Assembly (NCBI RefSeq): GCF_003688625.1
Contig: NZ_RCWY01000003.1
Span: 310,001 to 374,000 of the forward strand
Reading direction: 5' to 3'
Source of the DNA: Sphingomonas sp. PP-CE-3A-406
GTDB lineage: Bacteria > Pseudomonadota > Alphaproteobacteria > Sphingomonadales > Sphingomonadaceae
Length of the DNA stretch: 64,000 bases
Part shown: piece after piece, positions 40,802 through 50,272 of the stretch
How the letters are laid out: each line of letters opens with the position of its first letter
Position numbering within the stretch: position 1 is the stretch's first letter
Position numbers and translations under genes: made by a program
The notes under the pieces: generated by a model
Told to the model about the DNA's origin: nothing
What the model saw: the letters and a program-made list of their open reading frames with translations, nothing else
Database searches by the model: none

Positions 40802-43519
40802 TCAAGCGGGTTCGCGGCGTTCATGCCCTACCGCAGCCCGTGAGGAAAGCCGGCTCGCGACTCGGGCCACCGCTTCTTCGAGCGTGACGCGGGCGATCGG
40901 CACACCCGGCGGGAATGCGCTGAGCAGCCGCGAGGGCATCGCGGCGGACAACATGACGAACACGCCGGAATCGTCGGCGCGACGGATCAGCCGGCCGAAT
41001 GCCTGCGCCAGACGCGCGCGGACGAGCCGATCGTCATAGGCCGAACCGCCGCCCGCGAGCCTCCGCGCGGCGTGCAGAACGGAAGGCTTTGCCCAGGGCA
41101 CGCCCTCCATTACCACCAGTCGCAGCGATTCGCCGGGGACGTCGACGCCGTCTCGCAGTGCATCTGTACCAAGCAGCGACGCCCCCGGATCGTCGCGGAA
41201 AATATCGACCAGCGTTCCCGTATCGATCGGATCGACATGCTGGGCGTGAAGCGGCAGGCCTTCGCGTGCGAGTCGATCGGCGATTCGGCCGTGCACGCCG
41301 CGCAGTCGCCGGATCGCGGTGAACAGGCCGAGTGTGCCGCCGCGGCTGGCGACGATCAACTGGGCATAGGCATTGGCGAGCGCGCCGATGTCGCCGCGCT
41401 TCACGTCGGTGACGATCAGCACTTCGGCCTGCCGTGTATAGTCGAACGGGCTCTTCGCCTCGAACCGGGCGGCCGGACGTAGCAGATGCGGCGCGCCGGT
41501 GCGGGCTTCGGCCACCTCCCAATCGCCGCCGCCGGTCAGCGTCGCCGAGGTGACGAGCGCACCATGCGCGGGCTTGAGGACGATCTCCGCGAACGGGCGG
41601 GTCGGGTCGAGCCAGTGGCGGTGCAGCCCGATATCGAACTCGCGCCCTTCGATCCGGTCGACCGCGAGCCAGTCGACGAAATCGCCATCGACCGGTCCAC
41701 CGACGCGCGCGAGCAGCGATAGCCACGACGCCACCGTTTCCGCACGCCAACCGATCGAGGCGATCGCGCCCTCGACTCGGGCTCTGGCGGGCGCGTCCAT
41801 CCAGTCGGGCGCTTCGGCGAGCACCGCTTCGAGACGACGGCCTAGCGTGACGAGCGGTCGGACGAGTCCGTCGAGCGCCGCGGCGGCGGGCGCGGCGGCC
41901 TCGATCAGCGTCGCGTCGGGTTCGGCAAGTTCGGTCTCGAGGCCGTACCCCGCGTCGCCCGGCTGCTCGGCCCGCGCGTAGGTGAGGCCACGGACGGCGG
42001 CGAGCAACGTCTCGATCGGCCCGAACGGCGCACCCTCGCCGAGCCGTTGCAGCCAGCCGTCGGACGCCAGCGCACCCGCCGCGGTCACCGCGTCGCTGAT
42101 CGCTCGGGCGCCTTGCTCGTCGTAGCTAGCGAGATCGGACAGGCGGGCCGCGAGCCCCCGTCTGCGTCCGCGACCGCTCGATTCGGGGCCGAGGATCCAG
42201 CGGCGGAGTTCGATCGTCTCGGCGCCGGTCAGCGCAGTCGCGAACATCGAATCGGCGGCGTCGAAGATATGATGCCCCTCGTCGAACACGTACCGCGTCG
42301 GTCGAGTCGCGAGCTCGCGCCCTCTTGCGGCATTGACCATCACCAGCGCGTGGTTGGCGATGACGATGTCGGCATCGGACGAGGCGCGGGCAGCGCGCTC
42401 GATGAAGCATTTCCGGTAGTGCGGACAGCCGGCGTAGACGCACTCGCCGCGCCGGTCGGTCAGCGCGGTCGAGCCGTTGCGGCGGAACAGCGTCGGCAAC
42501 CAGCCGGGCAGATCGCCGCCGACCATGTCGCCATCCGCGCTATACGCGGCCCAGCGCGCGACGAGGTGCGCGAGGATCGCCGCACGCCCCGCGAACCCGC
42601 CTTGCAGCGCGTCCTCGAGGTTGAGCAGGCAGAGGTAATTCTCGCGGCCCTTCCGCGTGACGACCTTGGCTTTCCGGATCGCGGCGTCGGGATACAGGCG
42701 CGCGGTTTCCTGGCCGAGCTGGCGTTGCAGCGTCTTGGTGTAGGTCGAGATCCATACCGCGCCGCCGGCCTTCTCCGCCCAAAGCGAGGCGGGCGCGAGA
42801 TAGCCGAGCGTCTTGCCGATCCCGGTGCCCGCCTCGGCGAGGACGAGGTTGGGCGTGTCGCGCATCGCGCGCGGTGCGAACGCAGCAGTCGCTGCACCCG
42901 CATAGGCGCGCTGGCCGGGACGTTCCTCGGCGCCGTGGCCGGTGAGGTCGACGAGCCGCGCTTCGGCATCGCCGGGCTCGATCGTCACGGTACGCGGGGC
43001 GGGTCGCGGCGCGTGCTCCTCCCATTCGGGAAGCGACGAGAACAGCCAGCGTTCGTTGACCGCCGGCTTCTTCAGCCGCTCGGCGACGACCGGCGCCCAA
43101 GGCCAGCGCAGGCGGAACAGCGACTGCGCCGCCGTCCACGCGCCCTCGCGCTCGGGCCATTCGCTATCGGTGAGCGCCAGCATCGCCTCCGCCGCGCGGA
43201 GGAGGAACGGTGCGACCTCCGCATCCTCGGTCGGCACGTCGAGGCCGGTAACTCGCGCGATCCCCTTCGGCGTCGGCACCGCGAACTGCGCCGGGCGAAG
43301 GAACGCGTAGAGTTCGAGCAGGTCGAGCCCCGACAGGTCGGGATAGCCGAGTCGCTGCCCGACCAGTGGCGCGTTGAGCATGATGACGGGCGTATCGGCG
43401 GCGATCCGGATCGCCTCGCCTCGCCCTATAGGACGCGCGCCATCGGCGTTCGCGATCCAGATGCCGGCGTGGCTGGCGTGGAGGGCAGGATAGCGAAGCA
43501 CCGCGCGACCTTGCTGCAA
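40802..43519 (-). CDS. DinG/XPD-like ATP-dependent DNA helicase
   Basis: 905 residues, superfamily 2. An N-terminal part of about 200 residues precedes Walker A in AEAGTGIGKTLGYLAPA (about 230). An iron-sulfur cluster is suggested by NYLCLLNLED ... CVYAGCPHYRKCFIERA. The DEAH box is FDEGHHIFDAADS. Later motifs are SATLTGGG, GTDALRDGVDVPGESL and QAFGRLIRRADD. These match DinG-like 5'-3' helicases in alphaproteobacteria. TTG 43519 is used; the region upstream holds no ATG in frame. Confidence 0.9.
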   Translation of the reverse strand: MQQGRAVLRYPALHASHAGIWIANADGARPIGRGEAIRIAADTPVIMLNAPLVGQRLGYPDLSGLDLLELYAFLRPAQFAVPTPKGIARVTGLDVPTEDAEVAPFLLRAAEAMLALTDSEWPEREGAWTAAQSLFRLRWPWAPVVAERLKKPAVNERWLFSSLPEWEEHAPRPAPRTVTIEPGDAEARLVDLTGHGAEERPGQRAYAGAATAAFAPRAMRDTPNLVLAEAGTGIGKTLGYLAPASLWAEKAGGAVWISTYTKTLQRQLGQETARLYPDAAIRKAKVVTRKGRENYLCLLNLEDALQGGFAGRAAILAHLVARWAAYSADGDMVGGDLPGWLPTLFRRNGSTALTDRRGECVYAGCPHYRKCFIERAARASSDADIVIANHALVMVNAARGRELATRPTRYVFDEGHHIFDAADSMFATALTGAETIELRRWILGPESSGRGRRRGLAARLSDLASYDEQGARAISDAVTAAGALASDGWLQRLGEGAPFGPIETLLAAVRGLTYARAEQPGDAGYGLETELAEPDATLIEAAAPAAAALDGLVRPLVTLGRRLEAVLAEAPDWMDAPARARVEGAIASIGWRAETVASWLSLLARVGGPVDGDFVDWLAVDRIEGREFDIGLHRHWLDPTRPFAEIVLKPAHGALVTSATLTGGGDWEVAEARTGAPHLLRPAARFEAKSPFDYTRQAEVLIVTDVKRGDIGALANAYAQLIVASRGGTLGLFTAIRRLRGVHGRIADRLAREGLPLHAQHVDPIDTGTLVDIFRDDPGASLLGTDALRDGVDVPGESLRLVVMEGVPWAKPSVLHAARRLAGGGSAYDDRLVRARLAQAFGRLIRRADDSGVFVMLSAAMPSRLLSAFPPGVPIARVTLEEAVARVASRLSSRAAVGHERREPA

Positions 43520-43724
43520 CGAGAACGAAAGGGCAACCTTTTGTGCCGTGAACTCGCGTATTTGAAGGTGTCGCCGCTAATAAAGCGCCGCCGCCGATCA
43601 TCCAAATGCAAACAAGGCCGCCGACTTCCGCCTGTTACGCAACCGACATGAAGCGCGTGCGTTGCGCCTGTATCGATACCGAACTTTATCTACATCATCA
43701 TCTACACCAACAGGGACGATCATC

Positions 43725-44030
43725 ATGCGGAAGTTTCTTATGGCGCTGAGCGCGCTCTCACTCGCAATCCCCGCCGCTGCCGTGATCCCGACGGGCAAGG
43801 CCGAAGCACGCTCGAAGCGCGAATATCGCGGGCATGACCGTCGTTACCGCGCCAAGCGTTGCCGTCATTCGAGCGGCACGACCGGCCTTGTTGCAGGCGG
43901 CGTCGGCGGTGCGGTGCTCGGCAATGCGGTCGGCGGCGGGCTGCTCGGCACGCTGGCCGGCGGTGCAGCAGGTGCACTCGGTGGCCGTGCGGTCGACCGG
44001 ACGATCACCGCGAAGGATCGTTGCCGCTGA
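43725..44030 (+). CDS. glycine-zipper 2TM surface protein
   Basis: 101 residues. Signal peptide RKFLMALSALSLAIPAAAVI, basic linker REYRGHDRRYRAKRCRH, then a glycine-zipper pair (GLVAGGVGGAVLGNAVGGGL and LGTLAGGAAGALGGRAVDR). The family (Rick_17kDa/glycine zipper 2TM) is found in the outer membrane or periplasm and is related to lysozyme-inhibitor and stress proteins. ATG 43725 is preceded by AGGGACG. Confidence 0.85.
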   Translation: MRKFLMALSALSLAIPAAAVIPTGKAEARSKREYRGHDRRYRAKRCRHSSGTTGLVAGGVGGAVLGNAVGGGLLGTLAGGAAGALGGRAVDRTITAKDRCR

Positions 44031-44087
44031 GTCGCGAGCGGCGGTGGGGGTGACGGACACGAATGCACGCGCTAGTCGCGCTGTATC

Positions 44088-45653
44088 ATGACCGACGAAC
44101 TCCGCACCGCCGCCCTCGAGTCCAAAGCCTGGCCGTACGAGGAGGCGCGCAAACTCCTCAAGCGGTATCCGAACGGCAAGTCGGGCGACCCGGTGCTGTT
44201 CGAAACGGGCTACGGACCGTCGGGCCTGCCGCATATCGGCACGTTCAACGAAGTGTTGCGCACGACGATGGTGCGCAACGCCTTCCATGCGCTGAGCGAC
44301 ACGCCGACGCGGCTGATCGCGTTTTCGGACGACATGGACGGTCTGCGCAAGGTTCCGGACAATGTCCCCAACGGCGACATGCTGCGTGAACATCTCGGCA
44401 AGCCGCTGACGCAGATCCCCGATCCGTTCGGCACGCATTCGAGCTTTGCCGCGCATAACAACGCGATCCTGCGCGAATTCCTCGACCGCTACGGCTTCGA
44501 CTACGAGTTCGCCTCGTCGACCGAATATTACACCGGCGGGCGTTTCGACGAGGCTCTGAAGGGGGTGCTGCGGCATTTCCAGGGCATCCAGGACGTGATG
44601 CTGCCGACGCTGCGGGCTGAGCGCCGCGCGACCTATTCGCCGGTGCTGCCGATCTCGCCGACCAGTGGCATCGTGTTGCAGGTGCCGATCGAGGTGATCG
44701 ATGCCGAAGCAGGGCTCATCGCGTTCGAAGATGAGGGCCAGCGGATCGAGCAGTCGGTGCTCGGCGGCAAGGCCAAGCTGCAGTGGAAGGTCGACTGGGC
44801 GATGCGCTGGGTCGCGCTCGGCGTCGATTACGAGATGGCGGGCAAGGACCTGATCGATTCGGTCACCCAGTCGTCGAAGATCGCGCGCGTGCTCGGCGGG
44901 CGACCGCCCGAGGGCTTCAACTACGAGATGTTCCTCGACGAGAATGGCGAGAAGATTTCGAAGTCGAAGGGCAATGGGCTGAGCCTCGAGCAGTGGCTGA
45001 CCTATGGCCCCGAGGAATCGCTGGCCTTCTACGCGTATCGCGAGCCGAAGAAGGCCAAGTCGCTGCACATGGGCGTGATCCCGCGCGCGGTGGACGAATA
45101 TTGGCAGTTCCGCGGCAATTACGCGGGCCAGGATCTGAAGCAGCAACTCGGCAATCCGGTGCATCATATTCACGACGGCAAGCTGCCGACCGGCGAACTG
45201 CCGGTGACGTTCGGGCTGTTGCTCAACCTCGTCGGCGTGATGGGCGATGCGAGCAAGGAGCAGGTCTGGGGCTATCTAGCGAACTACGTGCCGGATGCGT
45301 CGGCGGCGCAATATCCCGAGCTCGACCGTCTGATCGGCTATGCGCTGGCCTATAGCCGTGATTTCGTTGCGCCGACGCTCAAGCGGCGTGCCCCCGAGGG
45401 TGTCGAGGTCGCGGCGCTGGAGCGGCTGGACGCGGAACTCGCCGCGTTGCCGGCTGAGGCGAGCGCGGAGGATATCCAGAACATCGTCTACGAGATCGGC
45501 AAGACGGGTGGGTTCGAGAATCTGCGCGACTGGTTCAAGGCATTGTACGAGACGTTGCTCGGATCCGAGCAGGGGCCGCGGATGGGGAGCTTCATTGCGC
45601 TGTACGGCGTGGCAAACTCGCGGAAACTGATCGCCGAGGCGTTAGCGCGGTAA
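44088..45653 (+). CDS. lysK: lysyl-tRNA synthetase, class I
   Basis: 521 residues. HIGH-type motif in [23 protein letters not shown]-type motif in [18 protein letters not shown], and [16 protein letters not shown], all diagnostic of class I LysRS, the type used by archaea and alphaproteobacteria instead of the class II enzyme. The C-terminal helical anticodon region is intact. It charges tRNA-Lys in the cytoplasm. ATG 44088. Confidence 0.95.
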   Translation: MTDELRTAALESKAWPYEEARKLLKRYPNGKSGDPVLFETGYGPSGLPHIGTFNEVLRTTMVRNAFHALSDTPTRLIAFSDDMDGLRKVPDNVPNGDMLREHLGKPLTQIPDPFGTHSSFAAHNNAILREFLDRYGFDYEFASSTEYYTGGRFDEALKGVLRHFQGIQDVMLPTLRAERRATYSPVLPISPTSGIVLQVPIEVIDAEAGLIAFEDEGQRIEQSVLGGKAKLQWKVDWAMRWVALGVDYEMAGKDLIDSVTQSSKIARVLGGRPPEGFNYEMFLDENGEKISKSKGNGLSLEQWLTYGPEESLAFYAYREPKKAKSLHMGVIPRAVDEYWQFRGNYAGQDLKQQLGNPVHHIHDGKLPTGELPVTFGLLLNLVGVMGDASKEQVWGYLANYVPDASAAQYPELDRLIGYALAYSRDFVAPTLKRRAPEGVEVAALERLDAELAALPAEASAEDIQNIVYEIGKTGGFENLRDWFKALYETLLGSEQGPRMGSFIALYGVANSRKLIAEALAR

Positions 45654-45694
45654 GGCGCGAGCTCACAAAATCCGACCACCACGACCTTAAGAAA

Positions 45695-45801
45695 CACCAC
45701 CCCGGCGGAGGCCGGGGCCCAGTTGGGGGACGTACTTAACGGGGTGCGGCGTGTCGTTATTCCGACCTTTCCAACTGGGCCCCGGCCTACGCCGGGGTGG
45801 G
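45695..45801. repeat. paired palindromic repeat, copy 2
   Basis: CACCACCCCGGCGGAGGCC unit and its inverted partner (CCAACTGGGCCCCGGCC) about 50 bases later. Same family as 40045 and 52263. Lies after lysK. Confidence 0.83.
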
Positions 45802-45890
45802 GCCTTCATCATGCAAGTTCGCACTCGACCTCGACAAGAAATGTAGAACATATTAGCAACAAGTCCGCCTCCCCCGATTCGGAAACCGGC

Positions 45891-46448
45891 ATGTTTCATC
45901 GACCACTCGCGCGTCATCGCCTGTTCTTCGCGCTCCGCCCGCCACTCCCGTTAGCGCGCCAGATCACCGCTGCAGCGTCGTGGTTCGAGACCGACAGGGA
46001 CAAGCTGCGCCCCGAGCATCTCCACGTCACGATCGACATCCTCGACGACCAAGACCGCGTATCGACCGCGCTGGAGCGGGACCTGAAGGCGATCGGCGAT
46101 GCGGTCGAGGCAGCGCCGTTCGCGATCGAGTTCGATACCGTGGTCGGCAGCGATCGATCCATTGCGATGCGTCCCCGCCGGAAGAACGCATCCTTCGCCG
46201 CCTTGTACCAGCGGATTGCCGTAGCGCGCGAGGCGGCAGGGCTACGCGCCCGCGCTGGCTTTCGCTCGAGTGCTCACATGACGCTCGGCTACCGCGACGG
46301 CGCGCCGTTCACGCAAGACATCGCGCCGATCGGCTGGGACGTGGATGCGTTTGTGCTGGTCCACAGCCATGTCGGCCGGACTCGGCACGACGTGATCGGG
46401 CGTTGGCTGCTGAGCGGCGACGACGATCGGCAACTGGCGCTGTTCTGA
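45891..46448 (+). CDS. thpR: RNA 2',3'-cyclic phosphodiesterase (2'-5' RNA ligase family)
   Basis: 185 residues. The two catalytic HxT motifs are present: HLHVTIDIL (about 44-52) and SAHMTLGYRD (about 127-136). RLFFALRPPLPLARQITAA is the normal N-terminus of ThpR. The enzyme hydrolyses 2',3'-cyclic phosphates; its physiological role is uncertain. ATG 45891 chosen because the domain begins there. Confidence 0.9.
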   Translation: MFHRPLARHRLFFALRPPLPLARQITAAASWFETDRDKLRPEHLHVTIDILDDQDRVSTALERDLKAIGDAVEAAPFAIEFDTVVGSDRSIAMRPRRKNASFAALYQRIAVAREAAGLRARAGFRSSAHMTLGYRDGAPFTQDIAPIGWDVDAFVLVHSHVGRTRHDVIGRWLLSGDDDRQLALF

Positions 46449-46539
46449 GCCTTCGAATTTGCCGGACGCGCGCGATCCCGTAGGACCCCGGACGCGTTCG
46501 GTTGGTTCTTCCCTCGTGACCGCGCACCAAGGAGCAACA

Positions 46540-47544
46540 ATGCGGCTGTTCTTCGACGACGCCCAGCGAACCCACGCCCCCGCGCGCGAACTCCACAACG
46601 GCGCGTTCACCGCCTATGCCGAGACGCCCGCGCGCATCGACGCGATCCTGCACGCGATCGGTCCGGTCGAGACGCCGGAGGACCGTGGTGAAGGACCGGT
46701 CCTCGCGGTGCACTCCCCCGCCTATGTCGCGTTCCTGAAAGACGCGGCGCGACTGTGGCGCGAAGCGGGACGCGACGGCGATGCGATCCCCTACACCTTC
46801 CCGATCCGCGGCCGCCGTCCGCTAGACCTCACCCGGATCGACGCGCTGATCGGCGCGCACAGCTTCGACGCGACCACGCCGATCACGCCCGAGACCTGGG
46901 CCGCCTCCTACGGCAGCGCGCAGTCCGCGCTCGCCGCGACCCACGCGGTCCTCGACGGTGACCGCGCGGCATTCGCGCTGTGCCGCCCGCCCGGCCATCA
47001 CGCCGGCGCAGACTATTGCGGCGGATATTGCCACCTCAACACCGCCGCGATCGCCGCGCAGGCCGCGCGCGATGCCGGTGTCGCGCGCGTCGCGATCCTC
47101 GACATCGATTATCACCACGGCAACGGCACGCAGGACATCTTCTACACCCGCGGCGACGTGTTCTACGCGTCGGTCCACGCGGATCCCAAGACCGACTATC
47201 CTTTCTACTGGGGCCATGCCGACGAGACTGGAGAGGGCGAAGGAGTCGGCACCACGCGGAACCTCCCGCTTCCCCACGGCACGCAGATCGATGCCTTTCG
47301 GGCCGCGCAGACGACCGCGCTCGACGCGATCGCCACGTTCGACCCCGGCCTGCTCGTCGTCAGCTTCGGCGCGGACACGTGGGAGGGCGATCCGATCTCG
47401 CACTTCAAGTTGACCACGCCAGATTACGCGGTCCTCGCGCGCGATATCGCGGCACGCAACTGGCCTACCGTCATCGTGATGGAAGGGGGATACGCGGTCG
47501 ACGCGCTAGGCCACAATGTCACGAGCTTCCTCAATGGGTTCTGA
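46540..47544 (+). CDS. HDAC-fold amidohydrolase, acetylpolyamine amidohydrolase-like
   Basis: 334 residues. Zinc-dependent deacetylase motifs: CRPPGHHAGADYCGGYCHLN, ILDIDYHHGNGTQDIFY and SFGADTWEGDPIS. The N-terminal MRLFFDDAQRTHAPARELHN is characteristic of the acetylpolyamine amidohydrolase branch. Expected to deacetylate polyamines or small amides in the cytoplasm. ATG 46540 has AAGGAG upstream. Overlaps the start of the MFS gene by 11 bases. Confidence 0.9.
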   Translation: MRLFFDDAQRTHAPARELHNGAFTAYAETPARIDAILHAIGPVETPEDRGEGPVLAVHSPAYVAFLKDAARLWREAGRDGDAIPYTFPIRGRRPLDLTRIDALIGAHSFDATTPITPETWAASYGSAQSALAATHAVLDGDRAAFALCRPPGHHAGADYCGGYCHLNTAAIAAQAARDAGVARVAILDIDYHHGNGTQDIFYTRGDVFYASVHADPKTDYPFYWGHADETGEGEGVGTTRNLPLPHGTQIDAFRAAQTTALDAIATFDPGLLVVSFGADTWEGDPISHFKLTTPDYAVLARDIAARNWPTVIVMEGGYAVDALGHNVTSFLNGF

Positions 47545-48781
47545 CGTGCCAATTGCCTTGGGCACGCCCGCCTATCGTCGGCTGACGCTGGCGATGCTGT
47601 TTGCCGGCTTCTCGACCTTCTCACTGCTATATTCGGTTCAGCCTTTGCTGCCGCTGTTCGCTGCACAGTTCGGACTGACCGCGGAGGGTGCATCGCTCGC
47701 GGTGTCGTTGGCGACCGGGCCCTTGGCGATCGGCATATTGTTCGCCGGGTTCGTATCGGATCGCGTGGGCCGGCGCTCACTGATGATCGTGGCAATGTTT
47801 GCAGCCGGTGCGCTGACGCTGGCGGCGGCGGTCGTGCCGGGGTGGAGCGGGTTGCTCGTGTTGCGGTTCCTGACCGGCGTCGCGCTCGCGGGCGTGCCGG
47901 CGGTAGCGATGGCCTATGTTGCCGAAGAGGTCGATTCAGGCTCGGTCGGCGCGGCGATGGGGCTGTATATCGCCGGCAGTGCGCTCGGCGGCATGGCCGG
48001 GCGACTGGTCGTCAGCATCGTCGCCGATCTCGAAGGCTGGCGCTGGGCGCTCGCTGCGGTCGGCGTCGCTGGCCTCGCAATGGCGGAGGCATTCCGTCGG
48101 CTCGCGCCGTTCTCGCGCAATTTCACGCCAAGCGTCGGACGGCCGGGCGCGCTGTTGCGCAGTGCCGGCGCGCTGTTCACCGATCGCGCGATGCCACTGC
48201 TGTATCTCGAGGCGTTCCTGCTGATGGGCGTGTTCGTCACGATCTATAACTATGCAGGCTTCCGGTTGATGAGCCCGCCCTACGGCCTCAGCCAGGCGGC
48301 GGTCGGCGCAGTATTCCTGTTGTATGTTCTCGGGTCCGTCAGTTCGGCGAAGTTCGGGACGCTTGCGGGACAGCTCGGGCGGCGGAAGGTCTTCTGGATA
48401 CCCGTCGTGCTGCTGATCGCCGGCGTCACGCTGACCGCGATGACGCCGCTGGCGCTGGTAATCACGGGGATCGCGGTCGTGACGATCGGCTTCTTCGGCG
48501 CGCATTCGATCGCGAGCGCCTGGGTCGGCCGCCGCGCACAGGTTGCAGGCGGTGGCGGCTCGCGTGGGCAGGCGGCGGCGTTCTACCTGTTCTTCTATTA
48601 CATGGGGTCGAGCGTGCTGGGATCCGCCGGCGGGTTCGCCTGGACTCACGCCGGTTGGCCGGGGGTAACCGCGTTCTGCCTGTTGCTCGGCGTGGCGGCG
48701 TTGGTGATCGGGCTGGTGCTGCGCACGGTGCCGCCGCTGATGGTCGAGCCGCCGGTGCCGCAGCGTATGCCGGATCCTTGA
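47534..48781 (+). CDS. MFS transporter, YnfM-like
   Basis: 415 residues, about twelve hydrophobic helices. The A-like motif between helices 2 and 3 is GFVSDRVGRRSLMI, and LRFLTGVALAGVPAVAMAYV is helix 4. Resembles YnfM/arabinose-efflux-type carriers. Substrate unknown. Start ATG 47534 lies inside the end of the amidohydrolase gene, so the two are coupled; an acetylated compound is a possible but unproven substrate. Confidence 0.88.
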   Translation: MGSDVPIALGTPAYRRLTLAMLFAGFSTFSLLYSVQPLLPLFAAQFGLTAEGASLAVSLATGPLAIGILFAGFVSDRVGRRSLMIVAMFAAGALTLAAAVVPGWSGLLVLRFLTGVALAGVPAVAMAYVAEEVDSGSVGAAMGLYIAGSALGGMAGRLVVSIVADLEGWRWALAAVGVAGLAMAEAFRRLAPFSRNFTPSVGRPGALLRSAGALFTDRAMPLLYLEAFLLMGVFVTIYNYAGFRLMSPPYGLSQAAVGAVFLLYVLGSVSSAKFGTLAGQLGRRKVFWIPVVLLIAGVTLTAMTPLALVITGIAVVTIGFFGAHSIASAWVGRRAQVAGGGGSRGQAAAFYLFFYYMGSSVLGSAGGFAWTHAGWPGVTAFCLLLGVAALVIGLVLRTVPPLMVEPPVPQRMPDP

Positions 48782-48791
48782 TCGACAGGTT

Positions 48792-48905
48792 CTCCCCTCC
48801 CTGGAAGAAAGGGGTTGGGGGTGGGTTGGCCAGTTTGAGCCACCGGCACTGGAATTCGCGGAACCCGACCCACCCCCGCCCCCTCCCTTCCAGGGAGGGG
48901 AGAAG
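48792..48905. repeat. paired inverted repeat of a second type
   Basis: CTCCCCTCCCTGGAAG at the left and CTTCCAGGGAGGG at the right, with inner GGGTTGGGGGTGGGTT and GACCCACCCCCGCCCCC arms. About 110 bases, between the MFS gene and the convergent dipeptidase gene. A GC-rich doublet of another family than 40045; may act as bidirectional terminator. Confidence 0.75.
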
Positions 48906-48944
48906 AAGTCCGGCTTCGCTCAGACTTGAGAGCGGGAACCCGCT

Positions 48945-50186
48945 TTACCGCGACGCCACGTCGGTCGCGTCGATGGGCGGCATACCCGCCATGCTCTTAG
49001 CGACTGCTTCGACCCGTTCCATGACGCGCAGGACGTTGCCGCCGGACAGCTTCGCCATGTCGCCATCGCTCCACCCGCGCCGCGCCAGTTCGGCGAACAG
49101 CAGCGGATAGCCGTCGACACCCTTCAGGCCGATCGGCCCGGTTCCCTGGATACCGTCGAAATCGCCGCCGATCCCGACATGATCGTGACCGGCGATCGTC
49201 GCGATGTGTTCGACATGATCGGCGACGGTCGCGGCGGTAACTTGCGGCTCGGGATTCGCGGCGTCCCACGCTACCAATGGCGCAGGTGATTTGGCGCCAT
49301 AGACGTTCGCCGGAACGCCGACCGACTTCGCATAGGCCAAGCGCGCGACATCCCAGGCGCGCCATGCGCCCGACAGGAACGACGGGTAGAAGTTCACCAT
49401 CACCACGCCCCCGTTCGCGCCGATCGCGCGGAGCAGGTCGTCGGGGATATTCCGCGGCGCATCCGCGATCGCTCGCGCGCTGGAGTGCGAGGCGATCACC
49501 GGCGCCTTGGTCGCAGCCAGTGCCGCGGCCATCGTTGTGTCCGACACATGCGACACGTCGACGATCATCCCGATCCGGTTCATCTCCGCGACCACCTGCC
49601 GCCCGAAATCGCTCAGCCCGTTCGCACGTGGTGCGTCGGTCGAGCTGTCCGCCCAGTTCAGGCTCTTGCCGTGCGTCAGCGTCATGTACGCCACACCGAG
49701 CGCGCGATATTGGCGCAGCACCGATAGCCGCCCGTCGATCTGGTGCCCGCCCTCGACGCCGATCAGCGACGCGATCCGCCCCGCCTTCTCGATCCGACGG
49801 ATATCGGCGGCGGTGGTGGCGAGTTCAAACGTCGCCGGGTTTGCCGCGACGAAGCGGCGGACGATGTCGATCTCCTCCAGCGTCATCTCGACCGCGCGCG
49901 GCGCATCGGCGGGGATGTAGACCGACCAGAACTGTCCGCCGACATGACCTTCGCGCAGGCGGGGAATGTCGGTTTGCAACGGGCTCGGCAGCCGCGTGGT
50001 GTCCACGGAAAGATCGACCGCCTCGGCCTTCGCGTCGTGCAGCTCGCGTATCTCCCAGGCGAGGTCGTTATGACCGTCGATCACCGGGCTGCGCTCCAGC
50101 ACGCGCGCGACGCGCCGCGCGATCTGCGGGTCCGGCACCGAAGCCGGGCTCGACTGCGCGGCGATGAGCAGGAAGGCGGCGATCAT
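48945..50186 (-). CDS. membrane dipeptidase, peptidase family M19
   Basis: 413 residues with a short signal segment (MIAAFLLIAAQSSPASV). Zinc site residues: PVIDGHNDLAWE, LIGVEGGHQIDG with the bridging Glu, IVDVSHVSD, PVIASHSSARA and IGGDFDG. Full-length renal-dipeptidase family; hydrolyses dipeptides in the periplasm or at the membrane. Start ATG 50186. Confidence 0.93.
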   Translation of the reverse strand: MIAAFLLIAAQSSPASVPDPQIARRVARVLERSPVIDGHNDLAWEIRELHDAKAEAVDLSVDTTRLPSPLQTDIPRLREGHVGGQFWSVYIPADAPRAVEMTLEEIDIVRRFVAANPATFELATTAADIRRIEKAGRIASLIGVEGGHQIDGRLSVLRQYRALGVAYMTLTHGKSLNWADSSTDAPRANGLSDFGRQVVAEMNRIGMIVDVSHVSDTTMAAALAATKAPVIASHSSARAIADAPRNIPDDLLRAIGANGGVVMVNFYPSFLSGAWRAWDVARLAYAKSVGVPANVYGAKSPAPLVAWDAANPEPQVTAATVADHVEHIATIAGHDHVGIGGDFDGIQGTGPIGLKGVDGYPLLFAELARRGWSDGDMAKLSGGNVLRVMERVEAVAKSMAGMPPIDATDVASR

Positions 50187-50272
50187 CTCTTGGTCCCCCG
50201 TAACGGCCGTTTCATCCTGAAGGAGGTGATCGCGCGCGACAAGCCGGGTACGCGGCGCCGAACCAGAGCGAA

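Noticed and set aside
42047..43651. 534-codon plus-strand frame over the helicase gene
   Set aside because: Antisense shadow of the DinG-like gene.
43758..45173. 471-codon minus-strand frame over lysK
   Set aside because: Antisense shadow of class I LysRS.
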